Assembly (NCBI GenBank): GCA_900320605.1
Contig: ONSY01000089.1
Span: 1 to 38,514, forward strand
From: an uncultured Eubacteriales bacterium
Lineage (GTDB): Bacteria; Bacillota; Clostridia; Oscillospirales; Acutalibacteraceae
DNA: 38,514 nucleotides
Direction of reading: 5' to 3'
A program made the position numbers and the translations under genes. Shown in pieces: positions 15,224 to 23,434 of the stretch. The number at the start of each line of letters is the position of its first letter. The first letter of the stretch is position 1. The notes beneath the pieces are model-generated. The model was not told where the DNA came from and made no database searches. It saw only the letters and a program-made list of their open reading frames with translations.

Positions 15224-15868
15224 TTATTTGAAAAGACTCAGAATGGAATGAAGAATGCCGGAACCTTCTTCTTTTTCGTCTTTTTTGTTCGAAGTCTTTT
15301 TCTTCTTCTTTTTCTTTTTTCCGGTCGATGAAGCTGACGTCGTTTCCTCTTCGTTATCCGATCCGCCGAGCAGTCCGCCCAGCAGGCTGCCGAGATCGAC
15401 ACTCCCAAGCAGGCTGCCCATCAGCCCAGCAATTCCGGATGAGTTGTTCTGTTCGGATTCCGCGCTCGTCTGCTGGCCGAGCAGGCTCATCAGAAGCGGA
15501 GCGGCCGCCGAGAGAATCGAACTTGATTTTGCCTTCTCAACACCGGCGGAGGCCGCTGCTTTTTCCGTTGTTTCATCCGTTTTTGCGCCTAAAAGATGAC
15601 CGAGGATTTTTCCGCCGTCCTGAAGATCTACTTTTGAAAGGAATGAGGCAACATCGCTTGTGTCATCTTTTGCGTGGTCAGAAAGCGCGCCCACGAATCC
15701 TTCCGCCGTAGCGGTATCGTTTGCCTGACCGACTGCGCCGTTAAGCAGTTCCGGCAGAGCGCTGCCAAGGACCTTTTTTACATCCTTCTGGGTCGCTCCG
15801 GATACTTTACTGAGGTTCTTAATGCTGTCGCTGCTGAGCATGGAGTTCATTAATGCGCTGATATCCAT
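15224..15868 (-). CDS. DUF937 domain protein
   Basis: The 214-residue protein begins MDISALMNSMLSSDSI. The body is an Ala/Ser/Gly-rich helical repeat region (KVSGATQKDVKKVLGSALPELLNGA, HLLGAKTDETTEKAAA, LLMSLLGQQ), typical of DUF937. A Leu/Gly-rich segment (GSLLGGLLGGSDNE) precedes a run of eight Lys and a highly charged tail ending ILSLFK. Function unknown. The ATG at 15868 follows AGGTGAG by 6 nt. The frame continues upstream to 16363, but that extension is antisense to the divergent gene and has no start signal. The promoter is a perfect TTGACA-17-TATAAT with a CAATTG repeat at the -35. A bidirectional terminator lies downstream. Confidence 0.85.
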   Translation of the reverse strand: MDISALMNSMLSSDSIKNLSKVSGATQKDVKKVLGSALPELLNGAVGQANDTATAEGFVGALSDHAKDDTSDVASFLSKVDLQDGGKILGHLLGAKTDETTEKAAASAGVEKAKSSSILSAAAPLLMSLLGQQTSAESEQNNSSGIAGLMGSLLGSVDLGSLLGGLLGGSDNEEETTSASSTGKKKKKKKKTSNKKDEKEEGSGILHSILSLFK

Positions 15869-15901
15869 ATAAATCTCACCTTTATTCCTCATTTTTACTT
15901 T

Positions 15902-15933
15902 ATTATAAGGAAAAAGGGACCAATTGTCAATTG
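15902..15933 (-). promoter_or_regulatory. DUF937 promoter with CAATTG repeat
   Basis: Perfect TTGACA (15925-15930), 17-nt spacer, perfect TATAAT (15902-15907) on the minus strand. The -35 is embedded in CAATTG-T-CAATTG (15921-15933), a palindromic double site that could be an operator. Confidence 0.85.
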
Positions 15934-15980
15934 ATTCAAACACAAGATGTAGATTTTTCTGAAAAACCGGTAAAAATATC

Positions 15981-16009
15981 TTGTATTCAGGCGAAAAAGG
16001 TCCTATAAT
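15981..16009 (+). promoter_or_regulatory. Promoter of the divergent membrane protein gene
   Basis: TTGTAT (15981-15986), 17-nt spacer, perfect TATAAT (16004-16009) on the plus strand, about 51 nt before the ATG at 16061. The -35 is poor. Confidence 0.6.
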
Positions 16010-16060
16010 AGAATGCATAGAATCTGCTTTATCATACTGAAAAAAAGGGGAATGAAAAAT

Positions 16061-16837
16061 ATGGCTGAACCGAAGAAAAAAACCATTGTTTCCGCCAGCA
16101 GCGGAAAAGAAGTAAAACCCGGCTCTGTCAAACCGGCGAAGGTTATCAAGGAAGCCGCTCCAGTTGGCAACGCAACGGGACTTCGCATCGGCGCTGTGAT
16201 TCTCTGGATCCTTGCCATCGCGTTTGAAGTTCTCGCAATTCTCGTCCTGTTCGGAAAAATCAATCTTACCTTCCTGCCGATGATCTGGCAGCTGATCATC
16301 TTCCTGGTGCTCGACCTCGTATGCGTCATCATCGGGGCGCAGCTCTGGAAGAAAGCAAATCACATCCGCCCCGCTTCGGAGAAAAACAAACTGAAATTCT
16401 GGCTTTGGAACAACCTCGGCCTGATTGTCGCTGCATTCGCGTTCATCCCGTTCATCATTATTGCGCTTACAGACAAGAAAGCTGATAAAAAGACAAAAGT
16501 TATCGCGATTGTCGTTGCGATTATCGCGCTGCTGATCGGCGGGCTTGCGAGCTACGAGTGGAATCCGGTCTCACAGGAACAGCTTGACGCCGCTACCGCG
16601 ACAATCTCCGGAAACGTATACTGGGCTCCGTTCGGTCATGTTTATCATACGCATCAGGATTGTCAGGCTCTCAATCAAAGCGAATCGCTGACAGTCGGAT
16701 CCGTTGAGGAGGCTGTTGCAGCCAGCCGTACACGTCTATGCAAATTCTGCGCGGCACGTGATGACATCGCAGGCGTCGTTACGGACGGAGACGTCGCTGA
16801 GGCTGCGGCCGAGCTCGAAATTCCAACCGGCGACTGA
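16061..16837 (+). CDS. Membrane protein with C-terminal Cys/His metal-site-like domain
   Basis: The 258-residue protein starts MAEPKKKTIVSASSGKE with a basic cytoplasmic tail. Three or four hydrophobic helices span about 40-160. The C-terminal domain (about 185-240) reads NVYWAPFGHVYHTHQDC, then a spacer, then RLCKFC. The His/Cys spacing resembles small zinc-binding modules seen after a 'G-x-V-Y-H' strand in other Firmicutes membrane proteins. I do not recognise a named family, and zinc binding is inferred. AGGGG lies 10 nt before the ATG at 16061. An ATG 9 nt earlier is only 2 nt from it. It is one of only a few plus-strand genes here and is followed by a strong terminator. Confidence 0.8.
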   Translation: MAEPKKKTIVSASSGKEVKPGSVKPAKVIKEAAPVGNATGLRIGAVILWILAIAFEVLAILVLFGKINLTFLPMIWQLIIFLVLDLVCVIIGAQLWKKANHIRPASEKNKLKFWLWNNLGLIVAAFAFIPFIIIALTDKKADKKTKVIAIVVAIIALLIGGLASYEWNPVSQEQLDAATATISGNVYWAPFGHVYHTHQDCQALNQSESLTVGSVEEAVAASRTRLCKFCAARDDIAGVVTDGDVAEAAAELEIPTGD

Positions 16838-16851
16838 TTCACTGAAAACAG

Positions 16852-16884
16852 AAAAGCCGAAGTTTATCTTCGGCTTTTTTCATA
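16852..16884 (+). terminator. Terminator after the Cys/His membrane protein gene
   Basis: An 11-bp stem (16852-16862 with 16868-16878) with a 5-nt loop runs directly into a T-run. It lies between this gene and the DUF4298 gene. Confidence 0.9.
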
Positions 16885-16912
16885 TTTCGATCTGTCTGGA
16901 GGACTGAAATTC

Positions 16913-17209
16913 ATGAAACGAATTGAACGTATCAGGTATTATGAAGAAATAATGGATCGTATTGCGCTGGCAAACCGGAAACTGTCTGATGCTCTTCTTG
17001 AATATGAAACAGTTGATCCGTTATGCGATGAGCTTGCGGCATATCTGTCCGGAAAGGAATGGAAACGTGACTATGATGCTGACGAAAAAGGAACGCTCCC
17101 TGCTGATCTGAAACGCGGCGTCCTTTCAGAGGACGGCGCATTCAATGTTCTTGAAGAACACCGTGATCTGCTCTCCCGGATCCTCGAAGCCGCAGCAAAG
17201 CTGGTATAA
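16913..17209 (+). CDS. DUF4298 domain protein
   Basis: The 98-residue acidic protein begins MKRIERIRYYEEIMDRI. It contains the family-like segment YLSGKEWKRDYDADEKG followed by LKRGVLSEDGAFNVLEEH and a helical C-terminus. DUF4298 proteins are small, probably cytoplasmic and of unknown function. GGAGGA lies 9 nt before the ATG. It follows a terminator by 29 nt, so it depends on read-through or on a promoter I cannot see. A hairpin with a short T-run follows. Confidence 0.85.
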   Translation: MKRIERIRYYEEIMDRIALANRKLSDALLEYETVDPLCDELAAYLSGKEWKRDYDADEKGTLPADLKRGVLSEDGAFNVLEEHRDLLSRILEAAAKLV

Positions 17210-17254
17210 CAAGAGCCTGAAAAACCGGTAAGTGACCTTCAGCGATAAACACAT

Positions 17255-17296
17255 GGCCCCGAAACCTTCCTTCCGGCAAAGGTGATCGGGGTCTTT
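17255..17296 (+). terminator. Possible terminator after the DUF4298 gene
   Basis: An 8-bp stem (17255-17262 with 17286-17293, one G-T pair) encloses a smaller ACCTT/AAGGT stem and is followed by TTTCC. The T-run is short, so termination strength is uncertain. Confidence 0.4.
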
Positions 17297-17308
17297 CCAT
17301 ATTCTGCG

Positions 17309-18694
17309 TCACGCTTTCTCGTCATCCAGCCAGACGCCCTGCTCCTTAAGCAGACTGCGGACTTTCTGAACATCAATTTCCCGGACACTTTTTTTCTCTT
17401 TCGCCGCAATTGCGGCAGCGGCACCAACCGCCTGTCCCTGCGCCAGGCACGAACCTGTATTGCGGGTAGACATGTGCGCAGGGAATTCACTCGTGATCAT
17501 TCTGCCTGCAACAAGAATACCGTCGAGTCCTTTCGGAATAAACGCACGATACGGGATCCCATACCATCCGGCATTCTTGATCATAATTCTCGGAGCGCTG
17601 TCGTGAAAACCATAGAGCATCAATTCGTCCTCAAACCGGGCACAGTTGACAATCTCATCAATGGTCATGTCATGTTCACAGACAATGCAGCGCGTATAAC
17701 GCACACCAGCACTGACGGGCGTCCAGTAGAGATAGGCGTTCTCGAATCCGGGAATATGCTTTCTCAGCATGGATGCAAGTTCATTGGCCTGATGGCGCAG
17801 CGTGATTTCCGCATTTGACAGAATCAGCGTGTCTGTAGCGTCGACATGACGGATATTGCAGGAATTGATGTAAGTATAGTTGAATTCATGAAGAGAGAAT
17901 CCCAGGGGACCCCACATCCCGTATTTATTCATAAAATCCGTGAAGGCAGGATGCTTTTTCAGTTCAAACCCCAGCCGGACAACGTCATCACGTGCGCTTC
18001 CCTTATCCGCCCGGACAAGCTGTGTAACCATATCGTTCTCTTCGAGATAGTTCAGAAGACGCGGCATATCGACGTTCATCATGCCGAATGGATAGCCTAC
18101 CGAGGTGGTATCATGTTTCTTGATATATTCCGCGCCGGCAAACGCGGCAACGTCCCCGTCCCCGGTCGTATCGATCACCGTATGCGCCAGAATTGCTTCC
18201 CGTCCTGATTTGCCTTCAATGACGACTCCCGTTACGCGGTTTCCCTCTTTGATCGCTGAAGTCACCATCGTATGCAGGAGAATAGTGACTCCCGCTTCCT
18301 CCAGCATGCGCAGCGCGAGATCCTTGTAGGTTTCCCAGTCAATCAGGGTAATCCTGGAATCATAGTTCCCGCCTCTGGACATTTCAAGATGCCCCGGAGA
18401 AGCCCCCATTTTCATCATCCTGTCTATGATTTCCTGCGCGATTCCCTTGACAACCTGCTGCTCTTTGGCTCCGGGAAAGGCCTTATACAGATTGAAGAAG
18501 CTGTGGATCGGACCGGCACCGTTGAGCATCGTTCCTCCGACAAACCCGTACCGCTCAATCAGCAGCGTTTTCGCTCCTCCCCTTGCGGACGCAAGCGCAG
18601 CCGTAACACCCGCGGTTCCGCCGCCGCACACCACTGTATCAACTTCGAAGCGAACCGGTGTTTTCAGGCTTTCCATAATGAATTTCTCGCTCAT
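17309..18694 (-). CDS. FAD-dependent oxidoreductase (FAD_oxidored family)
   Basis: The 461-residue flavoprotein has a dinucleotide-binding start VVCGGGTAGVTAAL (21-34) with the ribose-binding Glu at about 48 (LLIERYGFVGG). The second FAD motif is TVIDTTGDGDVAAFAGAEY, and a C-terminal GILVAGRMI precedes SCLAQGQAVGAAAAIA. This is the layout of the FAD_oxidored family, whose members oxidise or reduce varied small substrates. Substrate unknown. Near glycoside hydrolases, sugar or uronate oxidation is possible but unsupported. The ATG at 18694 has GGGAGGA 8 nt upstream. A separate promoter with a palindrome and the terminator of the GH43 genes show that it is its own unit. Confidence 0.9.
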   Translation of the reverse strand: MSEKFIMESLKTPVRFEVDTVVCGGGTAGVTAALASARGGAKTLLIERYGFVGGTMLNGAGPIHSFFNLYKAFPGAKEQQVVKGIAQEIIDRMMKMGASPGHLEMSRGGNYDSRITLIDWETYKDLALRMLEEAGVTILLHTMVTSAIKEGNRVTGVVIEGKSGREAILAHTVIDTTGDGDVAAFAGAEYIKKHDTTSVGYPFGMMNVDMPRLLNYLEENDMVTQLVRADKGSARDDVVRLGFELKKHPAFTDFMNKYGMWGPLGFSLHEFNYTYINSCNIRHVDATDTLILSNAEITLRHQANELASMLRKHIPGFENAYLYWTPVSAGVRYTRCIVCEHDMTIDEIVNCARFEDELMLYGFHDSAPRIMIKNAGWYGIPYRAFIPKGLDGILVAGRMITSEFPAHMSTRNTGSCLAQGQAVGAAAAIAAKEKKSVREIDVQKVRSLLKEQGVWLDDEKA

Positions 18695-18730
18695 TGTGTT
18701 TCCTCCCCATGCTGTATTGTGTTTAATGTT

Positions 18731-18775
18731 CGAATTGCGCAATTTCATTATATTCCGCAAATACGGTTCCATCAA
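18731..18775 (-). promoter_or_regulatory. Promoter and palindromic site upstream of the FAD oxidoreductase gene
   Basis: TTGATG (18770-18775), 17-nt spacer, perfect TATAAT (18747-18752) on the minus strand. Immediately downstream, at the expected transcription start, is a near-perfect palindrome (18731-18746) with core AATTGCGCAATT. This is a position where a repressor would block initiation. Confidence 0.65.
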
Positions 18776-18776
18776 T

Positions 18777-18806
18777 TAAAAAAACGCCGCATCTTGAAAT
18801 GCGGCG
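18777..18806 (-). terminator. Terminator of the GH43 pair
   Basis: An 8-bp stem (18799-18806 with 18785-18792) with a 6-nt loop is followed on the minus strand by seven T. It starts 16 nt after the stop of the second GH43 gene. Confidence 0.9.
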
Positions 18807-18822
18807 CTTTTTCATCAGATCA

Positions 18823-19932
18823 TCAGTCACGGGTTGAAATCTTACCCTTTTTGAACTTTGTTTCGGGAGCCATTGCCCAGTTGACGCGTCTTCTGCCGAA
18901 GGGGCCGGAATAATCAGCCAGCTTCGTATAGCGCGGCTCTGCGGTGACGGGGACACGCGCACGATACGGGATCGCGTGACCGCCGGTGGATCCCCACCAG
19001 TTTCCGGTAAACTCATTGACAACCTCGAGCAGTCCGTAATAGACTTCCTCAAGCTCGTACATGCAGGTCTTGACGCCTGGTCCTTTCTGTCCGACGTAAT
19101 CGACACCGCGGTTATGGAGCACCATCATCAGTACGCCGTCATTCAGACGGTTGAAGAGCATCGCGTTGCCGCCGTCAAGGGTATAGATCGGCTTGTCATA
19201 CTGCTTCCAGGGACCCCAGATATGGTCGGTTTCACTTTTCGCGATGCCGACAGCATAACCGTAAGGTGTATTGTTGGTATAGAGAATGACAAGACCGCCG
19301 TCCTTCATGCGATGGACTGCCGGACCGCGGACTGCGCCGCCGCCTTCGTCGGTATACATCATGTCATCACTCCACGGAGCCTCCGAACCATAGAACAGAA
19401 CGATCGGATCTCCGGCCGCCTTGGAAAGGTCCTTCGCGAGCTTTACAGCAGCGATCTGGCCATCGTAAACCTGAGTCCAGTCATGTGCGAACACCAGCCA
19501 GGGTTCACCGTCGTCATCGATATAGAGGGTCGGATCCATGCACTGCCAAGCTGCAGGAGAAAGCGGTTCGCCCCAGGGTTTGAACGGGCCTAACGGCGAA
19601 TCAGCAACCAAAGCCTGAATCTTGCGGAACTTGCCGGGCGCGCTGAACGCGGCAAAGAGGTAATACTTTCCGTTGTAGAGGAAACATTCAGGGCCCTGAT
19701 ATCCTTCGCTAGCCCAGAAATCATTCTGTTCAAATACGAGAACCGGGTTGCTCCAGTGAATCAGGTCTTCACTGACGAGTGCATAGAATGTTTCACCGGT
19801 GCCTTCGCGCTCTGCCGGGGTCAGGCCGATATGGAATTTGTTCGCGTACATATAATACTTATTCGATACCGGATCCGCCAAAATATTCGCTTCGGCAACA
19901 TTCATATTCAGAACGTGAATCGGATATTCCAA
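18823..19932 (-). CDS. GH43-like glycosidase, second of a paralogous pair
   Basis: The 369-residue protein is a predicted five-bladed beta-propeller of GH43 type. It has an early NILADPVSNKYYM (catalytic-base Asp region), SEDLIHWSNP, CMDPTLYIDDDG (second Asp) and NEFTGNWWG near the end. Where classical GH43 enzymes have Glu-Gly-Pro, this has VRGPAVHRMKDG, so the usual acid is not in place. No signal peptide is seen. The paralog upstream shares LEYP at the start and the NE-TGNW motif. The TTG at 19932 lies 8 nt after AAGGAG and matches the TTG start of the paralog. A GTG three codons earlier overlaps the ribosome-binding site. It is co-transcribed with the paralog, 43 nt apart. Confidence 0.85.
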   Translation of the reverse strand: MEYPIHVLNMNVAEANILADPVSNKYYMYANKFHIGLTPAEREGTGETFYALVSEDLIHWSNPVLVFEQNDFWASEGYQGPECFLYNGKYYLFAAFSAPGKFRKIQALVADSPLGPFKPWGEPLSPAAWQCMDPTLYIDDDGEPWLVFAHDWTQVYDGQIAAVKLAKDLSKAAGDPIVLFYGSEAPWSDDMMYTDEGGGAVRGPAVHRMKDGGLVILYTNNTPYGYAVGIAKSETDHIWGPWKQYDKPIYTLDGGNAMLFNRLNDGVLMMVLHNRGVDYVGQKGPGVKTCMYELEEVYYGLLEVVNEFTGNWWGSTGGHAIPYRARVPVTAEPRYTKLADYSGPFGRRRVNWAMAPETKFKKGKISTRD

Positions 19933-19975
19933 AATTCTCACTCCTTATTTCATAGTTACGATCGAACGGCCGTAT

Positions 19976-21073
19976 TCACGCGCCTTTTTTCGTCGATTTT
20001 TTCGCAGGTTTCTTTTCTACGGCGGGTTCTTCCTTTGCCTTCGGCGGAGCATATTTCACGGAATACGCTTTCTCCGCTTCCCATCCGGAAAGACCGAGAC
20101 GTGTCATAGCGGGTTCTTCGGCCGGACGAACCGGGCTTCTGTACTTCTTGGCGTTTCCGCCGCAGGTATCGAACCAGTTTCCGGTAAGCTCATTGACGAT
20201 ATAGAGATCGTCGCCCTTTTCTTCCATCTCCGCGATGCAGAGCATCTTCGGGCCGGCATCGGCAACATGGAAGGACATCATAAGCTGATCGTCATCAAGA
20301 CGTCTGAAGATGCAGCAGTGTCCGCCGTCATGCGCGTAAAGCGGGCGTTCGCACTGGGTCCAGGCTCCGGTGATATCCCCGTTGCTGCTCTTGGCATAGC
20401 CGAGGCAGTATCCGGTACGAGAGCGGGTTGTCCAGAGCATGATAAGCGTGCCGTTTTTCAGGCGATGGAACCAGCATCCGTCGGTAACACCGCCGCCGTC
20501 CGTATGGGACCAGATCTGATCATCCGCCCAGTTCGCTTCGGAGGAGCGGAAAAGGATCATCGGCTCGCCGATTGTTTTAGAGAAGTCGTCCGCAAGAGGC
20601 TGCGCCGCGAACTGGCCGTCAGAAACCTGATACCATTCGTGAGAATAAACGAGCCAGGGTTTTCCGTTTTTATCCATATAAAGCGTGGAGTCAATCGTCT
20701 GCCAGCCATCCGGAGAATAGCAGTGGTAGGGTGTCTCGCTGATGCGCTCATAGGGTCCAAGCGGATTGTCCGCGCGGAGAATCAGGGATTCTCTCGTATG
20801 ACCGGGCTCGCCGTTGGTTCCGGAAATATAGTATTTTCCCTTGATCAGATGCATTTCCGCCGCCGGGCTTCCAGTGCCTTCAAAAACACATATCGGTTCT
20901 GTCCAGTGAATCAGATCCTCGCTGACACGTACGCCGATCGCGTTCATGCGCATCTGCCCGTTAAGCATTGCACCGAAACCGGAACAAGTCATATAATACT
21001 TTCCGGTCGCTTTGTCTGCCAGAATATGCGGATCGCTGACCCGGATATCATGAGCATGAACTGGGTATTCCAA
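19976..21073 (-). CDS. GH43-like glycosidase, first of a paralogous pair, with Lys/Ala-rich tail
   Basis: The 365-residue protein is a GH43-type beta-propeller: VSDPHILADKATGKYYM near the N-terminus, SEDLIHWTEP, TIDSTLYMDKNGKPW, and GGGVTDGCWFHRLKNG where classical members have Glu-Gly-Pro. The TDG form is known in some GH43 groups, so activity is possible with a different acid. The last 25 residues are PPKAKEEPAVEKKPAKKST-like, basic and disordered, which is unusual for a glycosidase. The start is a TTG at 21073, 7 nt after AGGAGG. An upstream ATG at 21136 has no ribosome-binding site and would start at the -35 region. The promoter overlaps an inverted repeat. Substrate unknown. Confidence 0.87.
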   Translation of the reverse strand: MEYPVHAHDIRVSDPHILADKATGKYYMTCSGFGAMLNGQMRMNAIGVRVSEDLIHWTEPICVFEGTGSPAAEMHLIKGKYYISGTNGEPGHTRESLILRADNPLGPYERISETPYHCYSPDGWQTIDSTLYMDKNGKPWLVYSHEWYQVSDGQFAAQPLADDFSKTIGEPMILFRSSEANWADDQIWSHTDGGGVTDGCWFHRLKNGTLIMLWTTRSRTGYCLGYAKSSNGDITGAWTQCERPLYAHDGGHCCIFRRLDDDQLMMSFHVADAGPKMLCIAEMEEKGDDLYIVNELTGNWFDTCGGNAKKYRSPVRPAEEPAMTRLGLSGWEAEKAYSVKYAPPKAKEEPAVEKKPAKKSTKKGA

Positions 21074-21118
21074 TGTGATTCCTCCTATCATTGATGATTT
21101 TTGTGCGAATCTGTTTAT

Positions 21119-21147
21119 ATTATACAACCTATCCACCGGTTTGTATA
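21119..21147 (-). promoter_or_regulatory. GH43 operon promoter overlapped by an inverted repeat
   Basis: TATACA (21142-21147), 17-nt spacer, perfect TATAAT (21119-21124) on the minus strand. The arms TATACAAACC (21138-21147) and GGTTGTATA (21121-21129) form an imperfect inverted repeat running from the -35 to the -10, as expected for a repressor operator. TTGTATA half-sites are common for GntR and LacI type regulators, but no regulator gene is adjacent. Confidence 0.7.
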
Positions 21148-21208
21148 GCCTTTTTAGCGATTTTTTAAACTTTTTTCAATTTCAGAAGATATATCAATCA
21201 ATAACGAT

Positions 21209-21244
21209 AAGAAGAAAAGTTCCGCACTGATGTACGGAACTTTT
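21209..21244 (-). terminator. Terminator of the Mrp-like operon
   Basis: A 10-bp stem AAAAGTTCCG/CGGAACTTTT (21235-21244 with 21215-21224) is followed on the minus strand by CTTCTTATCG. It is about 19 nt after the last antiporter gene. Confidence 0.8.
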
Positions 21245-21262
21245 CAATAAATGAAAGCTGAT

Positions 21263-23422
21263 TCAATTGCGGACAACAAAAATATAGAGGAAAACCAGAA
21301 CGATCGCGGCGATCAGCATCAGAAGCGCAAAAGAAAGATTTCCCGTGATCGCACGGAAGGTATTGAGCAGGGTTGTATGGACACGCACAAAGAGTCTTGC
21401 GTAGTGATGTCCGCCTTTTCTCTCCTTTCCCGATTTTACGGCCAAACGGTCTATCCGGTCTCCGATTCTGAAATAGTAATGTTCGGCAAGCTTCTCATCA
21501 CTCGGAGGCGGCGAATCGCGGAACGCTGTTTTGCGAAGCGCGAAAACAGACGCGTCCAGAAGATCCCCGACCCCGCGGGTCGCGATCGTACCGGTACGGA
21601 AAACGGCTTTTGCCGCGGGTTCTGTCGCTTTGTTCTCACCAAAAAGCGCTCCGGCGGAGCTGATGAAACGGAAACACGCGCGGCAGAACGGTCCTGTAAC
21701 CCTATTCTCGCCGAAAACCGATGCGATCGCTCCGAATATCCCGGGCAGCCAGCGCAGAATCAGCGGACGGTACAGGATGTCCTCGAGATCAATCTTTTTG
21801 TTCCAGCGGTCAAGGTATCTCCCTTCTTTCATCAGAAGACACCGGATCAGTCCGAAATAAAGCACAGCGCCGATCATGAGCGAAATGAGAGCGCCCTTGA
21901 GATTTTCAAGGCTGAAATAGGAAACTGCGTGGGCAAGTTCTCCGGGATGAAAGAAATCCGTTCCGAGATCGGCAATACGGTCCATTGTAAAGCCCGGACA
22001 GGCCCCCAGAACCGGAATCAGAACCGCTGGACACAGGATCGAAAGGATGGCGGGGAATTTCGCATAGGCAGGTTTCTCTTCCCCTTCCGCCTGCTTTTCA
22101 GGATTTCTGTCAACAAAAAGCGCAACGAAAAGTTTCGTCATGTAGGCAAGTGTCATCCCGCCTGAGATAAGGAAAAGCCACTCGACCAAATGAAGAAGGA
22201 ACGCTCCTCCAAACGCGTGCGCTGTTTCCACGATACCCTCATGCAGCAGTGTTTTGCTCACATAGCCTGAGAAAAGCGGGATTCCGCCGATTCCAAGCGC
22301 ACCGGAGAGGAAGCAGATCCGCAGAAGCGGTTTCTTTCTTCCGAAACCTCGAAGTTCGTTCAGATCAAGCGTATGAGCATTCATGTAGACGATTCCCGCG
22401 CAGGCAAACAGCACAGTTTTGAATATAGAGTGGTTCATCATGTGAAGAAGTGCGCCGCGTGCCGCAAGAGCGTTTTCCTCTCCGAGAAGGCAGAGACACC
22501 CGATCCCTACGAGAATGAATCCGATCTGAGACATTGAGGAACAGGCAAGCGTGCGCTTTAAATCTACAGAAAAAAGAGCGAGCAGCGCTCCGAGTACCAT
22601 CGTCACGGTGCCGAGAGCAAGAATCAGTGTTCCCCAGGCAGGGTCTTCTCTGAACAGATTTGCTGAAATTGCGAGAATACCCCAGATTCCGGATTTGGTC
22701 AGAACACCCGAGAGCAGCGCTGAAGCCGGGGCCGGAGCGACAGGATGGGCTTTCGGAAGCCAGATATGAAGCGGAAACATTCCCGCTTTCGCGCCGAATC
22801 CGAAAAGGATACAGCATCCGGCAGCAAAAAGCGTCGGTTTATTCGGACTTTTCTGCGCAAGCGCGTAAAGTCCGGAAATCTCTGTAGTTCCAAGTTCGTG
22901 GTGCAGGAGAAACAGCCCCATCAATGCGACAAGGCCGCCGATTACAGCGACAGCGAGATATGTGTTCGCCGCTCTGACCGCGCCGTCTGTCTCCTCGTGA
23001 ATAACCCAGGTAAACGAAGTGAACGACATGATCTCAAAGAAGATGAAGGCGGTGGAAAGATCCGCTGCAAGGAAAACGCCGAGTGTCGCTCCCAGCGTCA
23101 GAAGATTGAAGAAATAGTACCGGCTCGGATCGCCGTGGTGCGCGAAATACTCCGGTGAGAGCAGGAACGTCATCAGCCATGCAAAAGAAATCACAACCGC
23201 ATAGACTTTCCGGAAGCCATCCAGTTCAAAACGAAGTCCGAGCGAACAGATTTCAGGAAGCTCAACCGTCATATTCTCCGAAAAAAGCAAGGCAGCCGAA
23301 ATGCCCAGAGAAACTGCAGCAAAGAAAAAACAGCAGAATTTCTGAAGCCGGTTTTTAGAAAAATAAGCCGGCAGTGCCCCGATCATCGGCAGAAAGACAA
23401 GAGACAGTATCAGAATATTCAT
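21263..23422 (-). CDS. Proton-conducting membrane transporter subunit (NuoL/MrpA-N type)
   Basis: The 719-residue protein has about 14 membrane helices of the NuoL/MrpA fold plus a C-terminal extension of about 180 residues. Key residues are present: Glu130 in TM5 (IFFEIMSFTSF), Lys212 in TM7 (FGAKAGMFPLH) and Lys in LLSGVLTKSG (TM8). The extension has a partly repeated FGENRVTGPFCRACFRF / FGENKATEPAAKAVFR pattern and ends in a final membrane helix, a possible lateral-helix equivalent. It is the last gene of the operon, 12 nt after the previous one. It may stand in for the N-terminal part of MrpA. Hyf/Hyc-type complexes use similar subunits, but no hydrogenase genes are in the operon. Confidence 0.9.
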   Translation of the reverse strand: MNILILSLVFLPMIGALPAYFSKNRLQKFCCFFFAAVSLGISAALLFSENMTVELPEICSLGLRFELDGFRKVYAVVISFAWLMTFLLSPEYFAHHGDPSRYYFFNLLTLGATLGVFLAADLSTAFIFFEIMSFTSFTWVIHEETDGAVRAANTYLAVAVIGGLVALMGLFLLHHELGTTEISGLYALAQKSPNKPTLFAAGCCILFGFGAKAGMFPLHIWLPKAHPVAPAPASALLSGVLTKSGIWGILAISANLFREDPAWGTLILALGTVTMVLGALLALFSVDLKRTLACSSMSQIGFILVGIGCLCLLGEENALAARGALLHMMNHSIFKTVLFACAGIVYMNAHTLDLNELRGFGRKKPLLRICFLSGALGIGGIPLFSGYVSKTLLHEGIVETAHAFGGAFLLHLVEWLFLISGGMTLAYMTKLFVALFVDRNPEKQAEGEEKPAYAKFPAILSILCPAVLIPVLGACPGFTMDRIADLGTDFFHPGELAHAVSYFSLENLKGALISLMIGAVLYFGLIRCLLMKEGRYLDRWNKKIDLEDILYRPLILRWLPGIFGAIASVFGENRVTGPFCRACFRFISSAGALFGENKATEPAAKAVFRTGTIATRGVGDLLDASVFALRKTAFRDSPPPSDEKLAEHYYFRIGDRIDRLAVKSGKERKGGHHYARLFVRVHTTLLNTFRAITGNLSFALLMLIAAIVLVFLYIFVVRN

Positions 23423-23434
23423 CTTACCGCCTCC

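Noticed and set aside
15869-16363. In-frame upstream extension of the DUF937 gene to 379 residues
   Set aside because: It is antisense to the divergent gene at 16061, crosses both promoters, and has no ribosome-binding site. The start at 15868 has AGGTGAG and family-like N-terminal sequence.
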